A stretch of 64,000 bases of DNA from Chenopodium formosanum (GCA_024500155.1 CM044869.1:45835898-45899897), one strand, 5' to 3'. Shown: positions 32,051 through 44,600, numbered from the stretch's first letter. Notes: a model not told the origin generated them from the letters alone. Made by a program: numbers and translations.

Positions 32051-32938
32051 TAGACATCAGTTTTTGCGGTTTTTGTTTTTATCATAACTTTTGATCCAGA
32101 AATCGGAGTAAGATAAATAATATATCGTTGGAAATCTCTTGAAGTCTACTTTCCTAACCAATTGGAATAAGATCGATATTTTTTGTAGAGTAAAAGATGT
32201 GGCCGAAATAGTGGAACGGTGTCAGTTTTAATTTGGATAGAGTTTGGTATTTCATTCATTTATAACTTTTTCGTTATAGCTCGAAATTGGGATTATGATA
32301 TATCATTGGAAAGATAATTTCAAGGGATATCCAACCATCTAATGTTTGGATAAAAATTACGAGGTACGAAAATCATATCTGAACGCCTTTAAATTTGAAC
32401 GGGATTAGAATTATCAAAAGAGAAGTTTTATTCAATTTCAAACACTTAGATGTTTATCTTTCAGAAAGGATAGATTAGAACCTTCTAGAGACTTCTAGAA
32501 GTTCCTAAGGAATCCTAATTGGTTTAGGATTAGGAATAAGGTACTTGGACCCTCACATGATCATTGGGTCGTAGGTAATTAGGGTGGACCTAGGCTCGGT
32601 TTAGGATTGGTTTAGTATTTTGGCCAAAACTTATTCGTTATAAGTTAGATTTGAGCTTATAATATATCGTTAGAAAGCTCTTTTTTAAGCCCCATCCAAC
32701 TAATTAATAATTGGACCTGAATTATGGACCGAAATAATCAGGTTTGGACATTTAAATGGTTTGGACATGAAATTAATGATTTTAAGGACATGAAATGAAT
32801 TATTTTGGGTTTAAAGACACGAAATATATGATTTTGGTTTAAAACATTTAAGGTAGGGCTAGAAATGGTTAAGGCTAAAGGGAATTTCATGAGACTCTTC
32901 AACTCTTCACCTAACTTGATAATCAAAGACGTGAAAGG

Positions 32939-33723
32939 TGAAGGAATTATGTCTTCGATAAGTGCAATTACTAGATATATCAAGGATCACTATTATGGAG
33001 ATAATAAGTTCATTCTATTGGGGCGTCATCCTCTGTTGCTAGACTATGAGAGATGATCTTTGGGCTAGTCAAATGGTCCAAAGCCCTTTAGAATGGATCC
33101 TATATTGGTCACACACAAGGGTATTGGGTTAAGCAAGTAAGAGGCCCATTAATGGGCCTCATGAGCAATTAACTAATCATGAATTGGATTGGGCTAGCAT
33201 AGTTAGATTGGAATTAGGTTTTGGGCTTTTGACATGAGCTCTTATTTAGAGATGGGATCTATAAATAAGATCCATGCCTAGGGTTTGTAGTAAGCAGTCA
33301 TAATTCACACACTGTGAATTTTGACATCAATGCAACCAATCCCAAAACCCTAATCTTCTCTCCAACTCACGGCCCTCATCCTCCCCTCACGTCCGTACGG
33401 CCGGCCACCCCTTGGTGGTGCGTATGGTGGTTATCGTGGTGGTTCTTGGTTAGTATGTCTCTCTTCTCCGTTGAAGGTTGATTGAAGCGTTCAGTCACGA
33501 CTAACTAGCATTAGTGGAGGTTTAACTTGTGCCCGTGGACCAAGTAGAGGAATCACGCTTGGGGTTCTTTATCTCCCTTTGTTCTTGCTCGATCGCACGT
33601 GGAATCACGCTTCAAAGGTACGATTATTTGTGCTTTATGTGTTATGCATTAGATCCTTGGATTAGGTACTGTATGAATATGATTCATGTTATTTCCGCTG
33701 CGTAGTACCTATAAATCCCTACA
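32939..33723 (+). repeat. 5' LTR of the Copia-derived element
   Basis: Starts TGAAGGAATTATG and ends AAATCCCTACA. A TATAAATA box lies at 33260-33267. Two differences from the 3' LTR were seen: C/A in CACGAMTAACTAG and C/T in GTAGTACYTATAA. Confidence 0.93.
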
Positions 33724-33724
33724 G

Positions 33725-33739
33725 TGGTATCAGTTAGCC
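33725..33739 (+). other. Primer binding site (tRNA-Met type)
   Basis: TGGTATCAGTTAGCC, one base after the LTR. It matches the common plant PBS TGGTATCAGAGCC except at two positions before AGCC, complementary to initiator tRNA-Met. Confidence 0.8.
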
Positions 33740-34255
33740 TATTGCATTTACGCATATTGCCAATAATTCTTTGATAATCCACAATTTTAATTCAATTAGG
33801 AGGGAGAATAATTAATTATGGTTCAATCTTTATATTAAATGGAGATTTAATTTTTGGAATATGATTAAATATGATTTAATTGCTCAATTGTTGTAGCAAA
33901 ATAAGCCCTAGTATTTTCGAAAATTTTAATTGGAATAAAGCCCTAAAATTTTGATTTTTGTGCTTAATTTTGATTATTTTCGAATATTTATGCTTCATAA
34001 TTTTAATTAGTTTGATTTGATACATAAAATATAATTTTTTGTATAATCAATAATTTTATCTAAATGTTAGATTAAATTTGAATTAATTTTGTGAAGAACC
34101 CTAGATTTGGAATTGAATTGTGAATTTGATTTCAAAATTGAATTGGGCATAAATGTTGTGTTTTAATTCAATAGACCCTAAATTAATTTAATTCAACAAA
34201 TGTTGTTTAATTAGATTAAATTTCTCAAAAAAAAAAAAAAAGGAAAGATCTGATT

Positions 34256-34650
34256 TTGGGAGGGGGCAGCCGTGGCTGGGTGGATGCACCACCGTTAGGT
34301 GGCCACGGCGGCTGCCCAGGTGGTCGAAAGGGTGCAGCAAGGAGGGCGGCGAGTCGCGGACAGGTGGCAGCAGGAAGTGCAAACGTTGCACTGCCGCAAG
34401 CTGCTGCAGCCAAGAGACGCAGGTGGCTGGGCTCCGGCCTAGCCGCGACGCGCGACGGCAAACTCCAGACAACCGCGGCGAACTCTGGCTGGAACAGTTC
34501 CAGCTACGTTTGGTTGGAGCGACGCCGTGGCTGGATCTGTTCTTGGCTACGGTTGTGCGTCGGTTGGGGCTTCCTGACTGACGCACAATGTGCGTGATTC
34601 CAGCTGCTGCGTTGGCTGGGCATCCCCTGGCTGACGTGGCAGCAAATTCA
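34256..34650 (+). other. GC-rich island in the Copia leader
   Basis: A sharply GC-rich block of about 0.4 kb inside very AT-rich sequence, with recurring GGCTGG/CTGGCTG motifs and CGCGACG. Both strands carry open frames (113 codons on +, 132 on -), which is expected for GC-rich DNA. Neither resembles a known protein. It could be captured sequence or a structured packaging leader. Confidence 0.4.
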
Positions 34651-36879
34651 AAAAAAAAAAAAATGTTTTATTTAAATTATTTTATTTTAAAGATAATTTC
34701 AAAATAAAATCTAATTTTATTTTGGGATAAAATCAAATTTCAAAAGTTGGTTTTTGATAATTATCCTTAATTAAGGTTGTTAATTTTGGATAGGATTTGT
34801 TAGAATATTCTGAGCATATTCCAAAAAGATAAAGATTGATTTAAATAATGTGATTATCCCATAATTATTTTTGGATATAATTGATTTAAAATATTGTGAT
34901 TGGCTAGTAATTAGGATAGAATTTCCTAACTCTGTTAGGATAATCTTTGAGGATAAATATGATTTATCTTTTAAGATTAAAATAAGATTTGATTCTATCT
35001 CATGACTAATTTAGAATATATGATATTTTATTGATGATCATGAATAATATATGATATTATCTAATTACATTAATTAAAATATGAGATATTTAGGTGCCAT
35101 GTTTCCTTAATTGTGAACATTCGATATTGTAGTTTAGGAAAGCATGATGAGTGATTTATTATGTGGCAATTTTATAATATATGATGTTGTTTTATTGCTA
35201 TATAATGACTAGTATGGCCCAGTAGATTGCTAAATACAATCTGCGCATCGTGATGTATTTTTGTAATCTTAGTACGGTCTACGTACCGATAAAGTATTCT
35301 GTAATTTTATTTTATTTTATTTAATTAGTAGATAGAATAGAATAGAATTACAGGTTGCAGTTAATCCAAGAAGCCCATGAAGTGAAGGCCCAAAGGAGCA
35401 AGGTGGATGCGATCCATGATGATTCAAGTGGGAGCATTTACTTTATTAGCTATCTTATGATTAGGGGCCATGCTATGTCTTATTTATGCATTCAGTATTT
35501 TATGCATATTAGATTTTATTGATGTTTTGTGATGATGCGCTAGAGTTCACTATTTAATCACAACATAATAAATCTAGATCCCAGTAATATTGAGGCAGCT
35601 TTTCCAATTAAAAACCCGACGAAAACCTTTGACATTTATGATGGGTCATGCCAAAGCTGGGCATCATATTTTTCATTGGGGAAGTGGGGGTAGGACAAAT
35701 TCTACACTTTTAATTGGTTATACTCAACAAGGTTACCTAAAGATAAAGTTTAGAACCTTGAAGCTAAGGGTAATAATTAAACATGTGATGGTTAATTATT
35801 CAACCAAGAATTACAAGAGTTGTAATCAGTAAAGAGTTTACTCACCTTGAAAATGTAATTGTTGATGGCAGGGCCAAAGTCCGGTCAATTATTGCACGAA
35901 TAAAGGATCTTGGAATCATTTAATTCAATTGGGATCAATTAACATTGAATAAATGCTTTAAAGTTACCAATTTAATTCGCTTATGGTACTTTAAATTTAA
36001 TAAACATAATTGAATTTTGCGTTTACTTATTAGTAACATGTCGTTCTAATTTTATTATTATATATAATCTCCTAGATTGAAAATAAAGTTGAGAAACGTT
36101 CTCAAAAGTTTAAAAGATGATCCATAAACCTATATTCCAATTTTGCTAAGATTGTTCTAAAAAGCAAGTTTTAGAAATTCATGTCACATGTCTAAGGTTG
36201 GTTTTATTCAAAATGTTTGAGTAAAATACCAACACATCTTCATTTTGAAAAATGTTTCAAGGGATATAATGAGATAAGAGGTACAAACCCCTACAAAGAC
36301 AAGTATAAAAATCCAATAAAATCTCTTATCCTCAATATGATTGAATATAAGAAAGTGATTGGAAATATCTATGATCAAAAGTTGATCAAATGACAGTATT
36401 CTTCATCTACTTTATATAGAGTTTAATACTTGATTAAACTCAAATATAAATAATGATAGAATAGACTTAGCAAAATCATGAAAAATGCTTAAAGTAGTTG
36501 AGCAAGGTATCATTTTGAACCTAAGAGAAATGTTCTAAGTGGCTCAAAGGGAAAGGTTTAGGAATATATGAGGATTGCATTAAGAAGTTATAGGCCAAGA
36601 ATTGCAAACAAGTTGCTACTTCTCAAACCTAAAACTACTTACATGCTAAACGTTGTTATGAACAACAAATGTTTCAAATTAAATGGATCAATTCCAATTG
36701 ATTAGATACTACCTCATATAGTTGGAAGGTAAAAGAATGGAAATGTTCCAATTTAAGAATTATATTATAGAAATTGATTTAGCATATTGCTACTTCTTGG
36801 ACATATGATGTCTTGTTTAGATCACTCATTGCACAATGTGATTGAACTAAAGCAAGAAGTTATTGCTAAAGGAGAAATA

Positions 36880-36966
36880 AATCTACAAGTTTAGAAGCAA
36901 ATGTTGCCACTTCACAAGTAGAATCTACAAGTTTGGAAGCAAAAGTTGCAACTTTACAAGTAGAAC
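36880..36966 (+). repeat. Two tandem copies of a ~42-bp unit
   Basis: AATCTACAAGTTTRGAAGC, then AAAYGTTGCMACTTYACAAGTAG, occurs twice in direct succession within the decayed interior of the Copia element. Confidence 0.7.
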
Positions 36967-38689
36967 CAGTATTTCACCAATAATGATTGGCTAGAGTTAA
37001 ATAAATGTTATCTATTCTTGCCATTATCAAAACACCATTCAATGTTAGTAATGACTAAGCATCGAAGATTCAAAAACGTGGAATAAATGTTATTCTATGC
37101 TTCATTTGAGTCATAATGTGTTTTGAATTGCTAAATAGGTTTAAAATTCTATATGATAGAAATAATTAAACCATTTCTATATATATAAATTGTCTCTAAA
37201 ATATCAATTAATTCGAATGAAAATGAAAATTGCATGCGGAAGATCCAAAGGGATGGACTTTCAATACCATTGAATTATGAATCCATTGATATATGTAATT
37301 ATCATTGTAATTTGAAATTTTAACAGAGTCGCCATTTAGAGAAATGATGATGTGAACTCAAGGTCGAATACATATCGATGTAAGAAAACCAAAGGTTCAA
37401 AGGCTAGAGACAGACAATGAAACTTCATTTGTGATATGATCACTACTTGTGCTTAGTTGAAGCATAAGAATGAATATTTTGAAAAGTTCAAAATTTTCAG
37501 CATGAAGTTCAGTATCAACTTGACAAGATAATGATTACATTACAATATGATTGTAATTGTGAAAATTTAAGTCAAGACATGTAATTGGCAACATATTCGA
37601 AATATTGCGATATGATCGTAATAATGAGAATTTAAGCCAACACATTGATAAACATCCAAGAGTTGTGAAATCGTTTTACAACAAAATCCGAAAGAAAACC
37701 TTGTGAAGTGTTTATGAAGGGAGCTATCAATCTATATGAGATATATTTTGATAACGGATGAAAATACCCTATCTTCCAACCATTGTTCAAGGGATATACT
37801 TTTAAGATAAGCTACAAAACTAAACAAAAACTACATACGTCAAATCAAAAGTAGCAAAGGCTTCATATGTGATATGGATAAGAAAAGTTCTTATAAAGTC
37901 TTTCTACAAAGTAAGGAATAAAAGTTGTATTAAAATGTTTAATGCACACTCGATTCCTATATACAGCAAGGGGTACTACTACACAAACCATACTTAGCAC
38001 AAAATGTTTGTTGCTCAAGTAGGTGCCCTTATGGAAATTGTTCCAAAAGGTCAAGTGGGAGTAGTGTAAATCTCAAAAGAGTTTGAGAAAAGCAACAAAC
38101 AAACGTGGCTCAAACCATGATTGGTTCACCCTATGCTAAATATGCCTCCTCAAAAGGCAAGTGGGAGTATAAGAATCTTGAAAAGTTCGAGAGCCTTGAA
38201 AGAGTTCAAGAAAAGTGATTTCGAAAATCTTGAAGAAATTTGAGAAGTTATCGAATAACAGCAACAATATGAGCATGATTCACCTCATGATACAAATGAC
38301 AACGCGTGGTCTCATTAAGTGTAATGGGATTAATAACCATGTGTCGAAGGTAGTACATTCCAAGTGCACATCCTCTATTGTCGTTTCTCATTGAAAACTA
38401 AACAAAGTTGTTGTATGAGTTTCAATTGTTGCATAAAAAACCCACAATGATGACTAGCATATGTAAAACTTAGCCAAAGAAATATGATTGACTAAGAGTT
38501 CTAAAATATTTATTTTGGAACGTTATGATTATGCAAGTAATAAAGATGATTTGACAAGTTATAACTCCAAGTGGTTTAAAACCAGGAAATCTGAAATAGA
38601 TTACAAGTCTGTAAGCAAGTGTATGACACTTGAATAATTTGCCTAAATTGGGTGAAACCCATTGTAAGCAAAGCAGACAAGAAAGAAAA

Positions 38690-39660
38690 ATGTTTTCTAA
38701 CTAAAGCAAAGACTTGTTAACGGATTCAACAAATTCATAGTATGACTATGATTACGATGAAACTTTTACATTAGTCATGTTGCAAAGATCTATTAAAGAT
38801 ATTTTAGTGATTTCTACCTTATGAGATTTGGTAGATGGATATCAAAACGCTTTCTTGAAATTGTTCATAAAAGAAGATTTGTATATGATACAATCAAAAG
38901 TTGAAGATCCAATAATCCTAGGGATACATAAAAGATCCATAATGGATTGAAGTTAGCATCAGGGAGTTAATGTTCTTAATTTTGTGAGTTAATCAAATCG
39001 TTTGATGTTCTTGTAAAATGAAGAAAAGGTCTTGTATGTACAAGATGTTTAGTGGGAGCTATGAAGTCTTCTTGGTCTAGTACAAAGAGCGATTATTTGT
39101 TGCTTGAATAGTCAAGTAATGGTTAATGCATTTTGTATGAAAACCTTGAAGAAGAAGATGAGTACATTTTGGATTCAAGATCTATATAGATAGGTCTCGA
39201 AGGATGTTTGAGTTCTGGTTAAGAAACTTATTTTGATAAGATTCTTATAAGGTTCAACATTATATTGAAAGGAGTTTCAATCCCATGTAACATGGCACAT
39301 TGCTTAATGATTCGATACTTTAAGAAAGGTTGATAAAATTAAGACTTTGAGTGATGAACCTTATGCAATTCGCAAAGGATTCATCATGCATGCCATGGAC
39401 TATACTCGTCTATTTGATTCACGTGTTTTAAAGAACAAGTGATGATAGATTTCAATCGAAATCCAATAATGTGACGTTGGAATACAAATTAGAAATTCCT
39501 AAGTTCTTTGCGAAAGGGCGAAGGAAAATTATTAGTGTATGGAGATGAAAATGATTATAAGATTTAGAAATTGCAAAATTCATGTTTATGAGAATGTCTC
39601 ATGAACTCTACTTACTAAACCCCTTCCATGACCAAGGTATGAGAGTCATACTAAGGTTTT
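38690..39660 (+). pseudogene. pol: Ruined Copia reverse transcriptase / RNase H remnant
   Basis: Fragments in changing frames still show Copia RT order. DYDETFTLVMLQRSI and, after a stop, NAFLKLFIKEDLYMIQS (about 38750-38900). Then traces of the palm region around 38940-39110, and a region near 39190-39250 recalling the conserved RDRSRRMLGLSQ-type block. Stops and indels occur every few dozen bases. The rest of the 6.8-kb interior gave only uncertain traces. Identification rests on motif order, not on an alignment. Confidence 0.6.
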
Positions 39661-40480
39661 TTGGATTGAAGCAAGTTATGTAATTTTAGTTGTGTATGTT
39701 TTGAGAAAGCATATTACAAAAGTAAATACATTAGCTTGCAGAATTATGTTTATCAATTGAAACAAAGTTTCAATCTTATTTAATCGTGGTTTTAAGATTA
39801 AATAAAATGTCCAAAATAATTATGAATTGATGGGCTCACTAGGTTGATGACCTTTTGAATGAAACCCCACAGGTGAACTAAATTCATATATTATTTAAGT
39901 TCCTAGTTTGGAATCATTAAACTAGACATAAATGACTTCCAATAATGGACTAGCATGTTAAGATTGATTGGATAGCGCAGTTTCATGGGCTATAGGAGCG
40001 TAGTGATGCTCGGTCAATCACATGGATATGCATGAATGATGCATGATCGAACTATTGACCTACTTTGAAGTTCAAGTATAGAGCTTCCGGATATATTAGT
40101 GGATTCCTTTGACATGAGTGGAACACTGATTCTATTCAATGATTGTTTTGACTGTGGTACATTCAAACGTCTTGCCGTAAGTGGGGATTATAAAGGATGT
40201 TTCCCGGTCACTTCATGAATTGAGTGGGAGCTTTGATTGCCATAAGATTGGATTGAGTCTACCTATTTAATTAGGAATGTGTCTTGGCCCCTTGAAGAGG
40301 GAGAATTCAGAAAATGCATGGCCGTGCTCAAATGGATTACATTGTAACCATTTGTTTTGTAATTCTAACTCAGATTTCAAGAAAGATTTGTAGATTAATA
40401 TGATCACGACATAAGATGCAATCATATTATCAAATCGACACACATTGACTTAAGGAATTTGAATATTGAGCACTTGTCTC

Positions 40481-40495
40481 AGACAAGTGGGAGAT
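40481..40495 (+). other. Polypurine tract of the Copia element
   Basis: AGACAAGTGGGAGAT immediately precedes the 3' LTR TGAAGG. AAGTGGGAGATTG is the usual plant Copia PPT context. Confidence 0.85.
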
Positions 40496-41280
40496 TGAAG
40501 GAATTATGTCTTCGATAAGTGCAATTACTAGATATATCAAGGATCACTATTATGGAGATAATAAGTTCATTCTATTGGGGCGTCATCCTCTGTTGCTAGA
40601 CTATGAGAGATGATCTTTGGGCTAGTCAAATGGTCCAAAGCCCTTTAGAATGGATCCTATATTGGTCACACACAAGGGTATTGGGTTAAGCAAGTAAGAG
40701 GCCCATTAATGGGCCTCATGAGCAATTAACTAATCATGAATTGGATTGGGCTAGCATAGTTAGATTGGAATTAGGTTTTGGGCTTTTGACATGAGCTCTT
40801 ATTTAGAGATGGGATCTATAAATAAGATCCATGCCTAGGGTTTGTAGTAAGCAGTCATAATTCACACACTGTGAATTTTGACATCAATGCAACCAATCCC
40901 AAAACCCTAATCTTCTCTCCAACTCACGGCCCTCATCCTCCCCTCACGTCCGTACGGCCGGCCACCCCTTGGTGGTGCGTATGGTGGTTATCGTGGTGGT
41001 TCTTGGTTAGTATGTCTCTCTTCTCCGTTGAAGGTTGATTGAAGCGTTCAGTCACGAATAACTAGCATTAGTGGAGGTTTAACTTGTGCCCGTGGACCAA
41101 GTAGAGGAATCACGCTTGGGGTTCTTTATCTCCCTTTGTTCTTGCTCGATCGCACGTGGAATCACGCTTCAAAGGTACGATTATTTGTGCTTTATGTGTT
41201 ATGCATTAGATCCTTGGATTAGGTACTGTATGAATATGATTCATGTTATTTCCGCTGCGTAGTACTTATAAATCCCTACA
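40496..41280 (+). repeat. 3' LTR of the Copia-derived element
   Basis: 785 bp, colinear with the 5' LTR without gaps. Followed by the AAAGG duplication and the remaining 49 bp of the Tat-type solo LTR. Confidence 0.93.
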
Positions 41281-41796
41281 AAAGGTACTCATCATTGGGT
41301 TTGGTTTTTTTGGAGTCACAATCAGGTGTTTACAGTGGGTCGGGGTGGTTTGGTTAAGGTTGGTGGTGGGGTGGTTCGATTAGAGTGGTGGTGGTGTCTT
41401 TAGGAAGTTGGCCTGGGTGGGGATGGGGTTGACAATGGGTTTTCGGATGGTTGGAGGTGGTGATAGGTCGTACGGTGGTGGTGCGGCGTGTTTTTTTTTT
41501 TTTTTAAATTTAATTGCAGCATTTTCTGATGGAAATTCTGTTGAAAATTTTCGACGGAATTGTGTCCGTCAAAAAATTTCCGACGGACTTTTCCCAGGCC
41601 GGAAAATCTTTTCCGATGACTGAATTCTGTCAAAAATTCCGTTGAAAAAGTGTTTCCGACGAAATTTCTATTGGAAAATAAAGGTTGTTTTTCTTACAAA
41701 AGCTTTTCCGACCACTGGTTTTTCGTCGGAAATTCCGTTTGAAACGAGTTTTCCAACGGAATTTTTCCGTCAAAAATGACCTGTTTTATTGTAGTG

Positions 41797-43606
41797 CTTG
41801 ACTCAACCTCAACTTCTGTGAGTGAGTAATTAAATATACTAACATCTTGACTTAACTCCAATAATAAATGAGTGAGTATAAATCATGAATCATGCTTGAT
41901 AGATAATTATAATCTTAGCTCTTTTAAGCATAATAACTCTTGCTTAAATTTTATGCTTACTTGATACTTGAAGATAAAACATACTATCATGATTTGTACA
42001 TAATTCAACTTATATCATGCCTCAATTAATATGTTCAAATGCTTGCATAAAAATTCATAATCAACGTAACCAACATCAATTCCAAGCATTCATCAACAAA
42101 ACATGTTATTAATTCATCACTTGATACATACTTTCAATTCCTAGCATGATACTACGCATACACCATTAGTTTTACGCGCATATGTACCTTGAATAATGCC
42201 TAAAATCGACCACACTCACTAGCTAGAAGTCACCTAGCTCGAAACTTCCTACAATTAAAAATACATAACCATAATTAATTCATTATTCTCACAAATTTCC
42301 AGCACTCAAAAATGATTTAAACCTTAATTACTAAGGGCTTGTTCACTTCAGCTTAATTTCAGTTCAGTTCAATTCAGCTCCAATCAGTTCGGTTAAGTTC
42401 AGTTCAGCTCAGTTCCTAATTTCCTTCTATCATAAAATATTCATTTCAGCTTTATTCAGTTCAATTTAGCTCCAATCAGTTCAATTCAGCTCATTTCATT
42501 AAATGTGAACATACCCTAAATAACCTAATTTAATGGTTTATAAGCCTTAAAACCTTCTCTTTAAGTAGGTACTTAAAACTCCTTCAAAAAGACTTAGTTT
42601 TCATGACTTAAATAAAATTCCAACATAATTATTTTATATAAAACATCATTAATAAATTTAAAAAATCATATTTAAATCAAAAACCTTTTCTCATTTATGA
42701 GTAATTAAACCCTAACATAATAATTAAAAGGTGTTGTGTACAATAAATTTCCAGCATTAATTGAGAGTTTAAACTCATTAAAATCTCATTTGGGGGTTTT
42801 ATCTAAACCCTAATTTATCAACCACAACAATCTAGTATCAAACCTAACTACAAATATCAAATTCCCAAGTTCTAGGGTTTGTAATTGGGGGTTTTTAATT
42901 AAATTAAAATCCAAAAATAATAATGATAAATTAACAACACCAACTATCCAAAAACATCATCAAAACATAATTAAAATCATGCCTAGAATTAAGAAAACAA
43001 GCTTTAAAATTAAATTAGGAGAAAAGAGTTTTTTTTCCCTTCAATATCAAACCGCAAAAGAGGAGAGGAGAAAGAGTGATCGGACGACCGTTGGTATGTT
43101 CGCGTCTGCTGTTGGTCGCCGACGGTGGCTATCAATGGTCGCCGATGGTGAGTAGGAAAAAGGAGGAGAGATAAGCGTCTGAAAAAGAGTAGAAAATAGG
43201 GAAAAAGAAGAGAGATAAAAAGAGGAGAAAAATTTTGGGTCTTTTTGTGAAATCTATCAAATTGATTTTGAGTGAAAAATTCCTTGAGTTTATGGGTAAT
43301 TATATCCCCTTTTAAAGCCAAAAATAATTATTTACAAACTTGTCATTACTAATACTTATCTCTTCCTAAATCTCATTTGGGCTAGTTTGTTTAGCCTTTA
43401 AAATCCTCTTAATTCCCAACAATCTAGTCCAATGTTTTAAATCAAGTCAAACCAATTTGAAATACTTTATTGCCCAAATTAATTGCTCATAATATACACA
43501 CTTGTTTTATAATTAAATAATTAATTCATTAAAAATAAAATAAATTATTTTAAATTTATAATTAAATATATAATTTATATACGTAAAATATTATACTAGG
43601 TATTAC
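41797..43606 (-). mobile_element. LTR-like remnant on the minus strand
   Basis: Minus strand starts TGTAATACCTAGTATAATA at 43606, an edge of the TGTAATACC type common in plant Ty3/gypsy LTRs. Further on is a GGATATAATTACCC/TTTAAAAGG promoter-like stretch near 43310 and a CT-rich leader. The CACTA element terminates this sequence at 41799. No partner LTR was identified. A 103-codon minus-strand frame (43010-43321) falls in the leader and is not convincing. Confidence 0.3.
42335..42516. mobile_element. Tourist-like MITE, second member of the CAGTTCAG family
   Basis: Ends GGGCTTGTTCAC and, inverted, GGGTATGTTCAC, flanked by TAA (42332-42334, 42517-42519). Interior of CAGTTCAGTTCAATTCAGCTC motifs and TTCCTTCTATCATAAAATATTC, as in 7225-7356. 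The TAA duplication and termini fit PIF/Harbinger. Confidence 0.8.
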
Positions 43607-44000
43607 AATAACCACCCCGAAAACAATCAAAACGGGTTTTTAAGATATCATTTTTACCCGTTTAGGATGGTTCTGGGGAAGGTGGTTTAGGCTTCGAGGC
43701 ATCGATTTTGGGTGGGGAAAGAGGAGGGAAGGGAGGGGGTGGGGTCGTTGGCACTGAGGGTTGGGTTGACCACCGGTAGGGGGAGGGAGGAGGGGTTGGC
43801 AATGGGGTGGGGGTGGTTTGAGTTTATTTTATTTATTTATTTATTTTTAATTTTATGTTGTGAATTTACAAAGGATAATTAAAGGAAAATAAAAAAAAAA
43901 TGACTGGTTGTTCAGGTGACAGGTCATTTGGGTTTATTAAGAGAGTACACAGTCTAGAATGGAACCGATGCACAATAACTTATTGTGCATTTAACCATCT
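43607..44000. other. Intergenic sequence with G-rich block, nothing recognised
   Basis: About 43680-43820 is strongly G-rich (GGGAGGG, GGTGGGG runs) with no reading frame of interest. Confidence 0.35.
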
Positions 44001-44270
44001 AGTATATCATATGAAATGTGATTATATCATTTGAAAAGTGATTATATCATCTAGAAATTTATTATGTAAATGTATCATTCAAAAAGTGAACTTATCATTA
44101 TAAAAGTGTCAAATTAAACAGTAATTATATCATTCAAAAGATAATTTTATCATCTGACTAAATTATTTAAAATACAACTATGTCCTTTAAAATATAACTC
44201 ACAACAAGATAATTATATCATTTAAGAAAGTGGTTATATCAGTCAGCATGTGACTAGATTATTTAAGAGT
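44001..44270. repeat. Degenerate ~20-25-bp minisatellite
   Basis: Variants of GTGATTATATCATTTGAAAA recur about ten times with substitutions and variable spacing. Confidence 0.6.
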
Positions 44271-44600
44271 GTCAAATATTGGGTCTACATTATATAGATT
44301 GGGTCCATACGAGACCTGTTGTTATCAATTAACCTATACTAAAAGCAAACCAAAAATGACACTTGTCACGATATCATTAATAATTTTCCCGCCTTTTTTT
44401 CCTTTCCTTTTTTTTTTTTTTGCCGAATTTTGATAACTTCCATTTTATAACCTACAATAATACTTACTTCCATTTTGACAACATATTTAATCCAATCATA
44501 TATTATATATACTAGCAAACTTTTAGTTACAAGTATACTAACATAGATTAAAAATAAGGTATTGAAATATACCATTACCAAGATTATTTTAATTATAATA

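Larger units (their letters stand above)
33740..38689 (+). other. Decayed interior of the Copia element
   Basis: Apart from the GC island and a short tandem repeat, no credible ORF. It presumably derives from gag, protease and integrase, but I cannot point to diagnostic motifs. The PPT-like string AAGTGGGAG recurs several times here and further on (about 35427, 38053, 38159). Confidence 0.4.
32939..41280 (+). mobile_element. Copia-derived, non-autonomous LTR retrotransposon
   Basis: LTRs at 32939-33723 and 40496-41280 (785 bp each), a tRNA-Met-type PBS, a PPT and AAAGG on both sides (32934-32938, 41281-41285). The LTRs differ at two positions by eye. The interior shows only ruined pol. It interrupts the Tat-type solo LTR and is the youngest layer of the nest. 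Confidence 0.93.
30691..41334 (-). mobile_element. Tat-type solo LTR inside CACTA, split by a Copia element
   Basis: Minus strand: TGTAAACACCTGATTG...CCAAACCCAATGATGA (from 41334) to ...AATTCCCTACA (30691). The sequence near 30750-30850 (CGCCAACAAGTTTTAGGAAC, GGTTACACCCC) is the inverse of the 3' end of the LTR at 27440. It is flanked by GTGGG at 30686-30690 and 41335-41339, a perfect 5-bp target duplication. About 2.3 kb of LTR remains once the nested element is removed; no internal region, so a solo LTR. Confidence 0.88.
29742..41796. mobile_element. Non-autonomous CACTA transposon, interrupted
   Basis: Ends CACTACAAGAAAACA and, inverted, CACTACAATAAAACA, flanked by CTT on both sides (29739-29741, 41797-41799), the 3-bp duplication expected for CACTA (En/Spm). 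Subterminal regions (29755-29995 and 41520-41785) are full of TCCGACGGAA-type motifs in both orientations, as in this superfamily. Once the nested LTR material at 30691-41334 is discounted, about 1.4 kb remains with no transposase, so it depended on a helper. Confidence 0.9.

Noticed and set aside
34225..34597. 113- and 132-codon ORFs in the Copia leader as genes
   Set aside because: Both strands are open because the block is GC-rich. Neither product has recognisable motifs, and the position is the untranslated leader.
41797..43606. Calling a complete LTR retrotransposon here
   Set aside because: Only one LTR-like edge is visible; no PBS, PPT, coding sequence or partner LTR.
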